From Leptospira ellinghausenii (GTDB taxonomy: Bacteria > Spirochaetota > Leptospiria > Leptospirales > Leptospiraceae), in contig NZ_BFAZ01000008.1 in NCBI RefSeq assembly GCF_003114815.1, forward strand, positions 62,001 through 126,000: a stretch of DNA of 64,000 bases, read 5' to 3'. Shown one piece after another: positions 56,701 through 64,000 of this stretch. The notes below the pieces were generated by a model, which saw only the letters and a program-made list of their open reading frames with translations, ran no database searches and was not told the origin of the DNA. The first letter of the stretch is position 1. Each line of letters opens with the position of its first letter. A program made the translations under genes and the position numbers.

Positions 56701-56816
56701 CAAAATCTACGAACAACATTATTGCTGATAGTTATAATGGAGTAGGTACAAGGCCAGGTGGAGATGGTTTTGTCTCCCTAGGTGCTATTGAATACAATCT
56801 AGCGTGTACACCTTAG
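53745..56816 (+). CDS. Large surface lipoprotein with Ig-like repeats and beta-helix
   Basis: 1023 residues, lipoprotein signal (MISKFMRKSVFIVFFLFQAC, Cys20). Residues about 45-300 are three repeats of an 80-85-residue unit (each ending in a Cys after NI-SI-V-C, for example SIIVNCDP and NISISCTS). About 305-400 is a bacterial Ig-like (Big_5) domain (YTPRNGGILQTTESLRLVFSAEV). About 405-450 is a DUF1565 segment (RYVSDASGNDLNDGLTPATP), followed by a parallel beta-helix (SGIYAINSTPILIRNQIEGG; ISGNYIRLGSANGTG) to the end. Such proteins face the outside and bind or act on polysaccharide; no lyase motif is evident. Converges on the beta-propeller gene. Confidence 0.82.
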   Translation: MISKFMRKSVFIVFFLFQACIPTISKSIMQSVSDYLQLKSILNTGPFTISVKVSGLLGSGLTLSLNSGQANITVNSDGDYQFEPKLLTGENFNVTITNQPVLPNQSCTVNGGTGVVGFGNINSIIVNCDPLRYSIGGTISGLDGATGLVLTNAFDGSTLSVAVASGTFAFTQTYVSGSTYSVSVTTQPNHPVQNCVVTNPSGTIASANITNISISCTSTAYPIEITSFGIGSGTLILSNNGSETISITTNGLNRFATNLPPTSTYNVQIVSVPTNHQCVLSSTSGTVAGTVSIQANCFSVLDYTPRNGGILQTTESLRLVFSAEVNTGSCAGSSGTLNTNLALPINFALATTNFTNDTLVISPAPTDSWVTGNRSLVLNCLSNIGSHPLSTSVTLTYLVPSTLRYVSDASGNDLNDGLTPATPKRNIQPAIDSFVGCPSNACAVLVTQGSYDPAAVGARIQLVSGISLFGSYEPGFTEWKPTDKDSTILMDMVPAFCATANSINPCASIAADSSVTATTIISGFKILSGDNAPYMTGVFLDSTNSVRIIDSTINGGTGTSVSSGIYAINSTPILIRNQIEGGICTANNCNSSGVYMTSAALIAPFIVGNTIDSGNGTGTQVTSRGIFYNGSVGLDVTNIRLNQITSLPLDNTTAGTTTLSIAFDISSLSNSSTGVLAGNQLVAGTANTSIGIRIQSPTGIQIGTALQGNSITTGTTASFKSNGMYLTSGHTIRNNYIYLGSATNASFPTATNGIEISSGGATAIIERNTIIGGNATSSAKATVFGINATSLTATSSISGNYIRLGSANGTGATMVSGIYLQSPNGFLVANNWIQNGSSNVYARGIDISGVFSPLKIYHNTVSSGTSSVSGNEAVLQINSNSSVLVENNIFLLNDNVGNNACIVDLVGPQTSIRFNVFHNCSNLVYRAPLYFTDLCAGGVPGTLSCITPLGLSANFGDNLALDPNLGLNFGVVANYIPTTATSCLITKSTNNIIADSYNGVGTRPGGDGFVSLGAIEYNLACTP

Positions 56817-56822
56817 TTTTCA

Positions 56823-57863
56823 CTAAGGTAGTACATAAATTCCAACTCGATCATTGTATAAACTTCCAATGTACAATTGGCGTTTCTTTTCAATGACACT
56901 TGTTACATCCTTTAAATGTTCACCAGTCGGATCTTGTACGGTCATTAAAACTTTACCATTCCCGTCTAACTTCATTGCGTATCCATAAGGTTGAGCTTTG
57001 GGCCATAAAAACTTCGGTAAAAAATAAATCATTTTTTTTACCACGGGAGATGGGTGCATATTGTCCATTCTGTCATTCCTTACTGTAAACAATGCTACCC
57101 AGAACTCTCCGTTTTCATTTCGAGTGATGTTATCTGGAAAACCAGGCAAATTTTCAATGATTACTTCCGAAGTTCCTTTTTTGGGACCCTTTAACCAAAG
57201 TTTAGTGATCCGATAACGGTATGTTTCATTCACCAAAAGGAAATCTTCATTTTTTGATAAAGTGATCCCATTTGCAAAATACAAATCTTGGAGTAATAAC
57301 TGTGTTTCCTTTGTTTTTGGATCGTAAACAAAAACACGACCATAAGGTCTTGCTTCTAATAAGTCATATAGATATTCTTTTTGTTCGTAAATTGATGCAT
57401 CTGTAAAATAAATTTTTCCGTCTTGTGCAATATCCAAATCATCTGTAAACTTGAAAGGAACTCCGTTATATTCGGCAACTAAAGTGGTAATTTTGCCGGA
57501 TTTATCCATAGATAATAGTCCTTTATAAGCATCAGCTATGATTAAGTTACCTGCCTTATCAAATTGAACTCCGAGTGGTCTACCAGAAGTTTTAGCGATT
57601 GCTTTGATTTCCCCTTTGAGTGTAATTCTGATGATGCGACCATCTTTATCTCCACCATAAATATTCCCATCAGAGTCAACATCAAGTGACTCAAGACCTT
57701 TTACTTTACCAATGGCAAGAAGGATTGCTTTTTGTAATTCTGTATTTGGCTCATAAATCCCCACTGGTTCTGGTTTCAGTGGAGGTTCATACGCAACAGG
57801 AGAAAAAGTACGACAGGAAATAAATCCCAACAAAAATATAATTTTGATTTGTAATAGTTTCAT
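56823..57863 (-). CDS. SMP-30/strictosidine-synthase-like beta-propeller lipoprotein
   Basis: 346 residues, lipoprotein signal (MKLLQIKIIFLLGFISC, Cys17). Repeated blades (LESLDVDSDGNIYGGDKDGRI; GVQFDKAGNLIIADAYKG; LDIAQDGKIYFTDAS; NGITLSKNEDFLLVNE) form a six-bladed propeller of the SMP-30/APMAP/strictosidine synthase group. Conserved Asp and Asn residues in YFTDAS and FANGI likely bind calcium. Esterase-like or sugar-lactone activity is inference. Last gene of the operon; start overlaps the acyltransferase stop. Confidence 0.85.
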   Translation of the reverse strand: MKLLQIKIIFLLGFISCRTFSPVAYEPPLKPEPVGIYEPNTELQKAILLAIGKVKGLESLDVDSDGNIYGGDKDGRIIRITLKGEIKAIAKTSGRPLGVQFDKAGNLIIADAYKGLLSMDKSGKITTLVAEYNGVPFKFTDDLDIAQDGKIYFTDASIYEQKEYLYDLLEARPYGRVFVYDPKTKETQLLLQDLYFANGITLSKNEDFLLVNETYRYRITKLWLKGPKKGTSEVIIENLPGFPDNITRNENGEFWVALFTVRNDRMDNMHPSPVVKKMIYFLPKFLWPKAQPYGYAMKLDGNGKVLMTVQDPTGEHLKDVTSVIEKKRQLYIGSLYNDRVGIYVLP

Positions 57864-58738
57864 TTAGAACTCATCTCCTTTTCAATCAAAGCATCCTTTA
57901 CAGCCCAACGGTCATCCACCCAACGTTTCATTTTCTTTGACATTGGAGCAAATTGTTCGTTTTCCTCGATGGGTACTTGTTCTCTTGGAATCACATCAAT
58001 AAAAACTTTTAACTTTCGAATTTTACCAGACATCAAATCCAAAAAACTTGGGTTTTCAGTAGGATAAACAATAGTTAAGTCAATAAAAGCATCAAGCGAA
58101 TTTCTCAATGAAGTGGAAACAACGGAAATCCCACCACTATGTGGGCGAAGTAAATGTTTGTAAGGATTTTTCTTTAATAACTTTGCCATACGCTCAGGTG
58201 TGCGCCTATGTCCTTCCAAAAAGTTCAAAATCGAAAAAGGCATCCCATTGAACTTTTCACAAACTCTTTTAACATTCTCCAAATCTTTTGTAGCCAGTTC
58301 TGGATTTTTTTTCAGTTGTTCACGGCTACTTCGTTTGACAAAAGGAAAATCTAATGCGAGCCATGCATGTCCGAGCACAGGAACATATTTTAAAGAATCT
58401 TTGATGAAAAAACGGATGAGAGGGATTTTTCTGTTTAAAACTGATTGGATGATATAAATATCCGACCAAGATTGGTGGTTACAAATAATCATATAACTTC
58501 CATTTGGTTTCAATTTTTGAAAATTTTCACCAACTACTTCGAATTGGACACCATATAAAAAACGAGAGATTCGGTAATTATTTTCGATCCAAGCCTCTCC
58601 TACTTTCACGAGCAGACGATCTCCCAATCTTCTTACGGAACCAGACGTTAACAATTTCCAAATATAAAGTGGATACATTGTAGGAATGATCCATAGTAAA
58701 TTTAATAAAAACAAAATGTATGCAATGATTAATCCCAA
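57860..58738 (-). CDS. PlsC/YihG-like 1-acylglycerol-3-phosphate acyltransferase
   Basis: 292 residues, N-terminal membrane helix (about 1-28), then NHQSWSD with the HX4D catalytic pair (His88, Asp93) and the later EGHRRTPERMAKLL. This is the acyltransferase motif set of PlsC/YihG enzymes that add acyl chains to lysophosphatidate or related lipids. 1 bp after the PP2C gene, and 4-bp overlap with the propeller lipoprotein gene. Confidence 0.88.
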   Translation of the reverse strand: MGLIIAYILFLLNLLWIIPTMYPLYIWKLLTSGSVRRLGDRLLVKVGEAWIENNYRISRFLYGVQFEVVGENFQKLKPNGSYMIICNHQSWSDIYIIQSVLNRKIPLIRFFIKDSLKYVPVLGHAWLALDFPFVKRSSREQLKKNPELATKDLENVKRVCEKFNGMPFSILNFLEGHRRTPERMAKLLKKNPYKHLLRPHSGGISVVSTSLRNSLDAFIDLTIVYPTENPSFLDLMSGKIRKLKVFIDVIPREQVPIEENEQFAPMSKKMKRWVDDRWAVKDALIEKEMSSK

Positions 58739-58739
58739 T

Positions 58740-59984
58740 TTAAACTCCTAAATCAAACGAAGTGCCGATTCCTAAAATGGTAACATCATCCATCATAGGG
58801 GTTTTTCCCCGAAAGTTATGAAAATGTTCCATTAGCAAATTTACAGTATCAGCTAAACTTAATCCCAAACTCCTAGCAGACAAAAAACTGGAAAGCAATT
58901 TGGATTCTCCTAGAAAATTTCCACCTTCATTTTCTTGTTCCAAATACCCATCAGAAATCATAAATAATCGATCTCCAAGCCCAAATGGCACCGTATTGTC
59001 TGTATATTCTACATCCTTTTCGAGACCTAACATCAAACCAGATTCACTTAAAGCCAATATCTCTGATTGATTGAGAACATATGGTTCATTATGACCAGCG
59101 GAGGAATAAACGAGTATATTTTCTTCCAAATTCAAATCAACAATGACAGCAGTAAATTGATTCGATTTTTTTCCATAACGATCGATGAAAATCTGGTTCA
59201 ATGCATACAACACATCCGATGGATTAGAAACATTGTGTTTGATATGATCATATTCTGCTTTGATTGCCATCGTAATCAGTGCTGCCTGCACCCCATGCCC
59301 AATTGCATCAGCCAAAAACAATCTGATTTTGGATTTTTCCAATCGAATAACATCAAATATGTCACCACCTACCTCAGCCATCGGTTCAAACTTGGAGGCA
59401 AAATCTAAATGTGCGATGTGTTTTAATCCAAGTGGTAAAATATTTCGCTGTATGGTTTTGGCAGTTTCCAAATCTTCTTGGATGATTTTTAAAGATTGGG
59501 TGAGTTTGGCAGTTCTTTCCTTAACCATCATCTCCAACGTTTCATTCTGTAAACGTAACTCTTTATTTTTTTGAATGAGGACTTGATTTTCCCTTTGTTC
59601 CGCATTACGAATTCTTGCCGTTAATAACTTTAAAAGAGTTAAAGTCATTTCTGGACTTGTTTGGATCAGTCTGTGAAAATCAACACGAGTTAATGTGTAT
59701 AGAGTAGATGTTTCTTTTGTTGTTATGTTTACTGTCCTTGGAGCAGAATCGATGAGTGAAATCTCTCCAAAATAATCACCGGCGATCAAATCCCCTATTA
59801 CCAAAATTTCTTGTTTTGTTTCGTCTAAGTATTTCCATACCTCAACGCGACCAGATTCAATAAAATAAAAGGAATCACCTAACGAATATTGTTCGATTAC
59901 CAAAGTATCAGGACCAAACTCTACTTTTTTCATTTCCTTCTTTAGGAAACTTAAATCGACGTTTGGCTTTTCTTCAGGACTCAT
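58740..59984 (-). CDS. cNMP-binding domain-PP2C (SpoIIE-type) phosphatase
   Basis: 414 residues: N-terminal cyclic-nucleotide-binding domain (about 15-130; SLGDSFYFIESGRVEVW, GDYFGEISLIDSAPRTVNI: Glu and Arg of the phosphate-binding cassette present), coiled coil (about 130-185), and SpoIIE/PP2C phosphatase (about 190-410; EVGGDIFDV, ADAIGHGVQAALITMA, SSAGHNEPY, ISDGYLEQ). It probably dephosphorylates a serine-phosphorylated partner in response to cNMP. Starts 12 bp after the cupin gene. Confidence 0.9.
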   Translation of the reverse strand: MSPEEKPNVDLSFLKKEMKKVEFGPDTLVIEQYSLGDSFYFIESGRVEVWKYLDETKQEILVIGDLIAGDYFGEISLIDSAPRTVNITTKETSTLYTLTRVDFHRLIQTSPEMTLTLLKLLTARIRNAEQRENQVLIQKNKELRLQNETLEMMVKERTAKLTQSLKIIQEDLETAKTIQRNILPLGLKHIAHLDFASKFEPMAEVGGDIFDVIRLEKSKIRLFLADAIGHGVQAALITMAIKAEYDHIKHNVSNPSDVLYALNQIFIDRYGKKSNQFTAVIVDLNLEENILVYSSAGHNEPYVLNQSEILALSESGLMLGLEKDVEYTDNTVPFGLGDRLFMISDGYLEQENEGGNFLGESKLLSSFLSARSLGLSLADTVNLLMEHFHNFRGKTPMMDDVTILGIGTSFDLGV

Positions 59985-59996
59985 ACAATTAGAGTT

Positions 59997-60359
59997 TTAT
60001 TCTTCTTCTCGATTGACTGCTTCTATCGTAAAGGCAGGTTTACAAATCGACCAATATTCTGCATCTTCCGAAAATGGATTTGAATAACGAACTCTTGAAC
60101 CTTTTTGGATTAAGATTGATTCCCCAGCGGATAAAATTAAAACTTCGCCATCAACTTCAATTTGTTTTTTGCCTTTTACCATAAGTGTCCACTCATCAAA
60201 GTTTGGTGACTGAAAAGGTTCACCCCAACCTGGAGGTGCAATCATGTGGGCAATTGATAATTCCTTTGTATTGGTCGAAGGAATTCCAAAATGTTCCTCA
60301 ATTGTTTTATTCCCTGGGACAGGAATGATCGTTGGATTTTTTTGATGAAAATAACCCAT
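59997..60359 (-). CDS. Small cupin-domain protein
   Basis: 120 residues in a single cupin barrel: WTLMVKGKKQIEVDGEVLILSAGESILIQKGSRVRY shows motif 1/2 spacing (read in parts), though the first His is missing (HMIAPPGWGEPF near 38). Usually metal- or ligand-binding; no activity can be assigned. 1 bp after the SDR stop. Confidence 0.8.
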   Translation of the reverse strand: MGYFHQKNPTIIPVPGNKTIEEHFGIPSTNTKELSIAHMIAPPGWGEPFQSPNFDEWTLMVKGKKQIEVDGEVLILSAGESILIQKGSRVRYSNPFSEDAEYWSICKPAFTIEAVNREEE

Positions 60360-60360
60360 A

Positions 60361-61218
60361 CTAATTTCCAGGAAACCTGAACGAATATTTATGTTTCAGC
60401 AGGTCTTCAGTATAAGTCCATAAATTCCTTCTCACTGTTTTATCATAGGAAACAGGAGAACTATTCTTTGTTTTCTTTTTTACAAAGTATTTCCCCGAAA
60501 CAGTACTTAAACTTGGTTCTGTCGCAAGGAAAATAGAAGTTTCTGCACCTTTGTCTTCCGAAATGGCAAAAATATTTTGTGCAAAGGTAATCAGTACTTT
60601 CGCAAGCCCTTCATTATTTTGTCCAAATTTAGTTTTTACAAAACCAGGGTGCAAACAGTTTACAGTAATTTTTGTTTGGTTTAGTCTTTCGGCAAGTTCA
60701 TAGGTGAAATAAATGTTCATCAATTTGGATCTTTGGTATTGTTTCCAACCAGAATAATTTGATTCGCCAAATAGATCATTAAAATCCAAGGATACACCTT
60801 CATGAGCACGAGATGCAACATTGATAATACGTGCTTGGTTTGCATTCTTAAGTGAAGGCAATAATCCTAGAGCCATAATAAAATAATTTAAGTGGTTTAA
60901 AGCAAAAGTGGATTCTAAGCCTTCATTTGTAAGAGTTCGTTTGTCAAAATAGGCTCCTGCATTATTAAGCAAAACATCTATTTTTGGATGATTGTTTCGT
61001 ATCGTTTCCGTTAGGGCAAAAGTTTCTTTTGCAAGGGATAAATCACAAACATAGGAGTGAGCCTTTACACCGTGAACTTGTAAACTATATACGAGCGCAG
61101 ATAACTTTTCTGGATTTCGTCCAACCAGTATCAATTCATTATGAGATTTTGCAAATGAATGTGAACAAACTCTACCAATTCCATCCGTTGCACCCGTTAC
61201 TAAGATAATTTGACTCAT
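60361..61218 (-). CDS. Retinol-dehydrogenase-like SDR
   Basis: 285 residues: VTGATDGIGRVCSHSFA, NNAGAYFDKR, catalytic Ser in NVASRAH, YQRSK and NCLHPGFVKTKFGQN. The pattern belongs to the retinol dehydrogenase/WWOX-like SDR group acting on hydrophobic alcohols or ketones. The start overlaps the kinase stop by 4 bp. Confidence 0.88.
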   Translation of the reverse strand: MSQIILVTGATDGIGRVCSHSFAKSHNELILVGRNPEKLSALVYSLQVHGVKAHSYVCDLSLAKETFALTETIRNNHPKIDVLLNNAGAYFDKRTLTNEGLESTFALNHLNYFIMALGLLPSLKNANQARIINVASRAHEGVSLDFNDLFGESNYSGWKQYQRSKLMNIYFTYELAERLNQTKITVNCLHPGFVKTKFGQNNEGLAKVLITFAQNIFAISEDKGAETSIFLATEPSLSTVSGKYFVKKKTKNSSPVSYDKTVRRNLWTYTEDLLKHKYSFRFPGN

Positions 61219-62996
61219 ATAAGAATTTCCTCGTTTTCCTTTTTTGGGAGACTAAATTGAAAAATAGACCCTGACATTCCATCACTATCAGCTGTTAATG
61301 TTCCGCCATTAACCGTTACAAATTCCGAACACAAGAGAAGTCCAATTCCATTCCCAGTTTCCCCTTGGGTACCAACTGATTTTATCACTTCCCCTGGCTT
61401 AAACAATTTATCGATCGTAGTTTTAGACATACCAACACCGAAATCTTTAACAGAAACCATCCAATGGTAACCGGTATCAATTGCGGAAATTTCAATTTTA
61501 CTATTTTGGTGACTAAATTTCAAAGCATTGGAAATTAAATTTCTTATCACAGTAATGATCATTCGATCATCACAATACACCATAGCATGATTTGGAATTT
61601 TGATTTCAAAATAAATCTCTTTATTCTTTGCACTTAAGGCAAATAAATCCAGACATTCCAAAACGATAGAATCCAATCGATAAAAATTAGGTCGAAATTC
61701 CTCTTGGCCTCGTTGTAACTTAGACCATTCCAAAAGATTTTCCAAGAGAGAAAAAACGGATTCTGTTGCATCAAGTAAAGATTGTGTCATACCTGCCAAC
61801 GCATCTTCTTTTTTCTTCATATCTTCGTTTAATACTTTTAGTAACATTTTAATGCCAGCCAAAGGACCACGTAAATCATGTGAGATGATCGATAAAAAAC
61901 GATCTTTAGTTCCATTGGCAACTAGTAACTCACGGTTTACGTTTGCCATTTGTTTTTCTAAATTTCTTTGTTCTGTATTATCACGGAAAACAAGAACCAT
62001 CCCGATTTTTTTCCGATTCGAATCTCGAATCTGTTTAGCAGTGACTTCCCAATACTTTGAATCTTTTTCCCATATCCACTTGGTGATTGTCTTTTTACTG
62101 GATAAATTGTCCAATTTTGTAATGAGTTCTGGAGTATGTTGGAAAAAAGCTTGGTGAGGGAGTAAGGCTACATTTTTATCTTTTACACAAAATAAGTTTT
62201 CAGCCGAACTATTCCAATCTACGACTCGATGATTAAAATCTAAAATCACTACTGCTTCATCAAGTTCATCTACAATTTCACTTCTTACAAGTGGTACCAA
62301 ATCAAACATTCGATAGTATCCAATTGCAAAAAATATCATTATCGCCTGCATTGTACACATAACTGCAGTTATGTTCATTCCAGGTAATGGACGAATTCCC
62401 ATTTTATGTAAAATCGCGGTTACCCAAATAAACAAAAAGGATATCAGGATTAATAGATAACGGTTACGTTCTGTCGATTTTGATTGAACAATTCCCTTGA
62501 TAAGGAGAATTGCGACAAATACTGACCAAAAAAAGGAAAGTAAATAAGAGGCAATAAAACCACCTAAGTTTGTTTCTTGGATCCACTGGATACGCCCATC
62601 TACATTAATGAGATAGGTATCGATTGTTAATGTTTTAAAAATAGGATCAAGTACACACACAGCCAATGTAAATAGAGGCTGAAGTAATAAGAGTACCCAG
62701 AAACGTTTTGTCAGTAAATGTTGATTGTTTGTAAACTCAATCGAGACTAATACCATACCAACATTGGCAATGGCAACGCCCATATACAAAATACTAATGA
62801 AGGTTCGGTGTAAGTTTGTACTAATGTAAACAAAATCAAGTCCATAGAATCCAGTCCAAACCATGGAACCAAATACTAAGATTAATAAATATTTTACTAA
62901 ATTGAGTCGAAAGGATTTTAAAACAAATAGCCCCAATCCAAGATTGAAGCTAAATGCTAGGAAAAGAAGTACACTATATGGATGGAATTGCCACAA
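61215..62996 (-). CDS. Multi-TM PAS sensor histidine kinase
   Basis: 593 residues. About seven membrane helices form the N-terminal sensor (residues 5-235), followed by PAS (about 245-350; AVVILDFNHRVVDWNSSAENLF), HisKA with SIISHDLRGPLAG (His373) and HATPase (ISNALKFSHQN; DFGVGM; GNGIGLLLCSEF). The start is TTG, 1 base after the bactofilin stop. Partner regulator not in window; the operon suggests control of envelope functions. Confidence 0.9.
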   Translation of the reverse strand: MWQFHPYSVLLFLAFSFNLGLGLFVLKSFRLNLVKYLLILVFGSMVWTGFYGLDFVYISTNLHRTFISILYMGVAIANVGMVLVSIEFTNNQHLLTKRFWVLLLLQPLFTLAVCVLDPIFKTLTIDTYLINVDGRIQWIQETNLGGFIASYLLSFFWSVFVAILLIKGIVQSKSTERNRYLLILISFLFIWVTAILHKMGIRPLPGMNITAVMCTMQAIMIFFAIGYYRMFDLVPLVRSEIVDELDEAVVILDFNHRVVDWNSSAENLFCVKDKNVALLPHQAFFQHTPELITKLDNLSSKKTITKWIWEKDSKYWEVTAKQIRDSNRKKIGMVLVFRDNTEQRNLEKQMANVNRELLVANGTKDRFLSIISHDLRGPLAGIKMLLKVLNEDMKKKEDALAGMTQSLLDATESVFSLLENLLEWSKLQRGQEEFRPNFYRLDSIVLECLDLFALSAKNKEIYFEIKIPNHAMVYCDDRMIITVIRNLISNALKFSHQNSKIEISAIDTGYHWMVSVKDFGVGMSKTTIDKLFKPGEVIKSVGTQGETGNGIGLLLCSEFVTVNGGTLTADSDGMSGSIFQFSLPKKENEEILI

Positions 62997-62997
62997 A

Positions 62998-63366
62998 CTA
63001 AGTCTCGTCGTTACTTAACATTTCGCAGTTTCCATCGAAAATAACTCCATCTGCAATTTGTAATTTAGCAGTGCGAATGTTGCCTTGGACTTTTCCTGTT
63101 GATAACATCTCTAATCTTTGAGTTGCAGTCACATTTCCAATGATGGTACCACCAACGACAACGGTTCCCGCTTTGATATTTGCCTTAACACGAGCACCTT
63201 CGCTGATCACCAAGTAACCATCTGAAATGATTTCACCTGTGAAATCACCAGAGATTTGAAGTGGTTTTTTGAAAGCTAAGGTTCCGCTAAAAGCAGTTTC
63301 CTTTCCTAAGATGGTGGCAATGACTCCGTGTTCTGTGATGGTAGGTTGCATTTCTTTTTTTGACAT
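62998..63366 (-). CDS. Bactofilin (polymer-forming cytoskeletal protein)
   Basis: 122 residues of the bactofilin (DUF583) family: short N-terminal tail, then a right-handed beta-helix of repeats such as LQISGDFTGEIISDGYLVISEGARV and AGTVVVGGTIIGNVTATQRLEMLSTGKV. These proteins polymerise without nucleotides and localise wall or envelope machinery; in Leptospira one such protein affects helical shape. 5 bp after the TPR gene. Confidence 0.93.
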   Translation of the reverse strand: MSKKEMQPTITEHGVIATILGKETAFSGTLAFKKPLQISGDFTGEIISDGYLVISEGARVKANIKAGTVVVGGTIIGNVTATQRLEMLSTGKVQGNIRTAKLQIADGVIFDGNCEMLSNDET

Positions 63367-63371
63367 AGTTC

Positions 63372-63596
63372 CTATTTCGTTTTCATGTTATACACTCCAT
63401 CCCAATCATCAGGAGGAGGATCTGCGATGTAATCATCACAACGTTCAATATAAAGTTTGGAAGGACCGTCTCCAGGATGGATCGCTAATGCTTTTTTGAA
63501 TTCTTCTTTTGCTTCTGCAAATTTACGAGATTTGTACAAAGTAAGTCCTTGGTTGTAATGCACAAGCACTGACTTCATTTTATCACTAACGATCAT
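63372..63596 (-). CDS. Short TPR protein with cyclase-tail motif
   Basis: 74 residues: one TPR unit (YNQGLTLYKSRKFAEAKEEF) then KALAIHPGDGPSKLYIERCDDYIADPPPDDWDGVYNMKTK read in two parts. The PPP-DWDGV-M-K ending is, from memory of the family, the C-terminal tail typical of TPR-carrying class III cyclases; here no cyclase is attached. The start overlaps the acpS stop by 4 bp. Confidence 0.7.
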   Translation of the reverse strand: MIVSDKMKSVLVHYNQGLTLYKSRKFAEAKEEFKKALAIHPGDGPSKLYIERCDDYIADPPPDDWDGVYNMKTK

Positions 63597-63976
63597 TTGA
63601 GCTCCTTATAGAATACGACAACGGCGGTTGAATAGTGGTCAGCATGGCTAATGGACACCGAACTACCCGTAAATCCTTTCTCACGGAAAAACTTCTCAGT
63701 TTTCCCATGGATGACTAGCGTTTTTTTCCCAAAATTGGTTCCCGCCAGCTCAATCTCGCGCATATCGGCAACCTCACCTGGTTCTAAGTTCAAGGCTTTG
63801 ATGACCGCTTCTTTACAAGCAAACCTTCCAGCAAGAAAAGGCACGGGGTCTTTGTGTTTGTGACAGTATTCGACCTCTTCATCGGTGAATATTCGTTTCA
63901 AAAACCGATCCCCATGTTTTTGTAATAATTCTCGAATTCGTTCGTTTTCGACAATGTCGTTCCCGACTGATAACAT
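63593..63976 (-). CDS. acpS: Holo-[acyl-carrier-protein] synthase
   Basis: Transfers 4'-phosphopantetheine from CoA to ACP. 127 residues with GNDIVENERI at the N-terminus, the magnesium-binding LAGRFACKEAVIKAL (Glu) and the C-terminal SISHADHYSTAVVVF. First visible gene of the nine-gene operon. The remaining 24 bases to the window end show no gene. Confidence 0.95.
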   Translation of the reverse strand: MLSVGNDIVENERIRELLQKHGDRFLKRIFTDEEVEYCHKHKDPVPFLAGRFACKEAVIKALNLEPGEVADMREIELAGTNFGKKTLVIHGKTEKFFREKGFTGSSVSISHADHYSTAVVVFYKELK

Positions 63977-64000
63977 AAGTAGATTTATTTACGCCGAAGT

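Noticed and set aside
1..64000. tRNA, rRNA, CRISPR, insertion sequences or phage genes
   Set aside because: No cloverleaf-like intergenic sequence, no regular repeat-spacer array, no transposase or integrase frame was seen.

Overview
The window is a gene-dense, AT-rich stretch of a bacterial chromosome that reads as a spirochaete of the genus Leptospira, more likely from the saprophytic (L. biflexa-like) side; the species level is inference. Support comes from the spirochaete-style permissive lipoboxes, the abundance of multidomain sensor kinases, cyclase, GGDEF, PP2C and HDOD signalling proteins, the many TTG/GTG starts, and a compact core-gene layout. There is no tRNA, rRNA, insertion sequence, phage gene or CRISPR array.

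Left part (1-6.0 kb, minus strand): rpmF-plsX-fabG (fatty acid and phospholipid initiation) and cmk-rpsA-TPR-hisG. From 6.1 to 18.1 kb lie accessory genes: a GAF/PAS histidine kinase, a secreted HExxH metallopeptidase, a small exported protein, a membrane-anchored AraC regulator, an ATPase-fold protein, aroA, an 845-residue protein with a cyclic-nucleotide-binding-like fold, a lipoprotein, a DUF1285-like protein and TPR proteins.

From 18.1 to 34.0 kb (minus strand) is a core block: CHASE2 adenylate cyclase-dxs-TPR, trpBA, and the classical cluster DUF4321-rpsB-tsf-pyrH-frr-uppS-cdsA-dxr-rseP-proS, with overlapping start and stop codons through most of it. It joins translation, UMP synthesis, isoprenoid precursors, undecaprenyl carrier, CDP-diacylglycerol and site-2 proteolysis.

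From 34.1 to 53.7 kb is a mosaic of small units: short-chain dehydrogenases, an outer-membrane protein, a methyltransferase, a 1009-residue multi-PAS kinase with an unusual insert, a TetR regulator with a tandem operator facing an exported SnoaL-like protein, a SGNH lipoprotein, a chemoreceptor, a GGDEF-PilZ protein, and a divergent reactive-sulfur unit (rhodanese / ETHE1-type persulfide dioxygenase / half-size TauE) around a CsoR/CstR-like palindrome, followed by a lipoprotein MsrA, a HATPase-HDOD fusion and a TRIC-type channel.

The right end (56.8-64 kb) is one tightly packed minus-strand operon of nine genes: acpS, a 74-residue TPR protein carrying a cyclase-tail motif, bactofilin, a multi-TM PAS histidine kinase, SDR, cupin, cNMP-PP2C phosphatase, a PlsC-like acyltransferase and a beta-propeller lipoprotein. 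A 1023-residue beta-helix lipoprotein on the plus strand converges on it.
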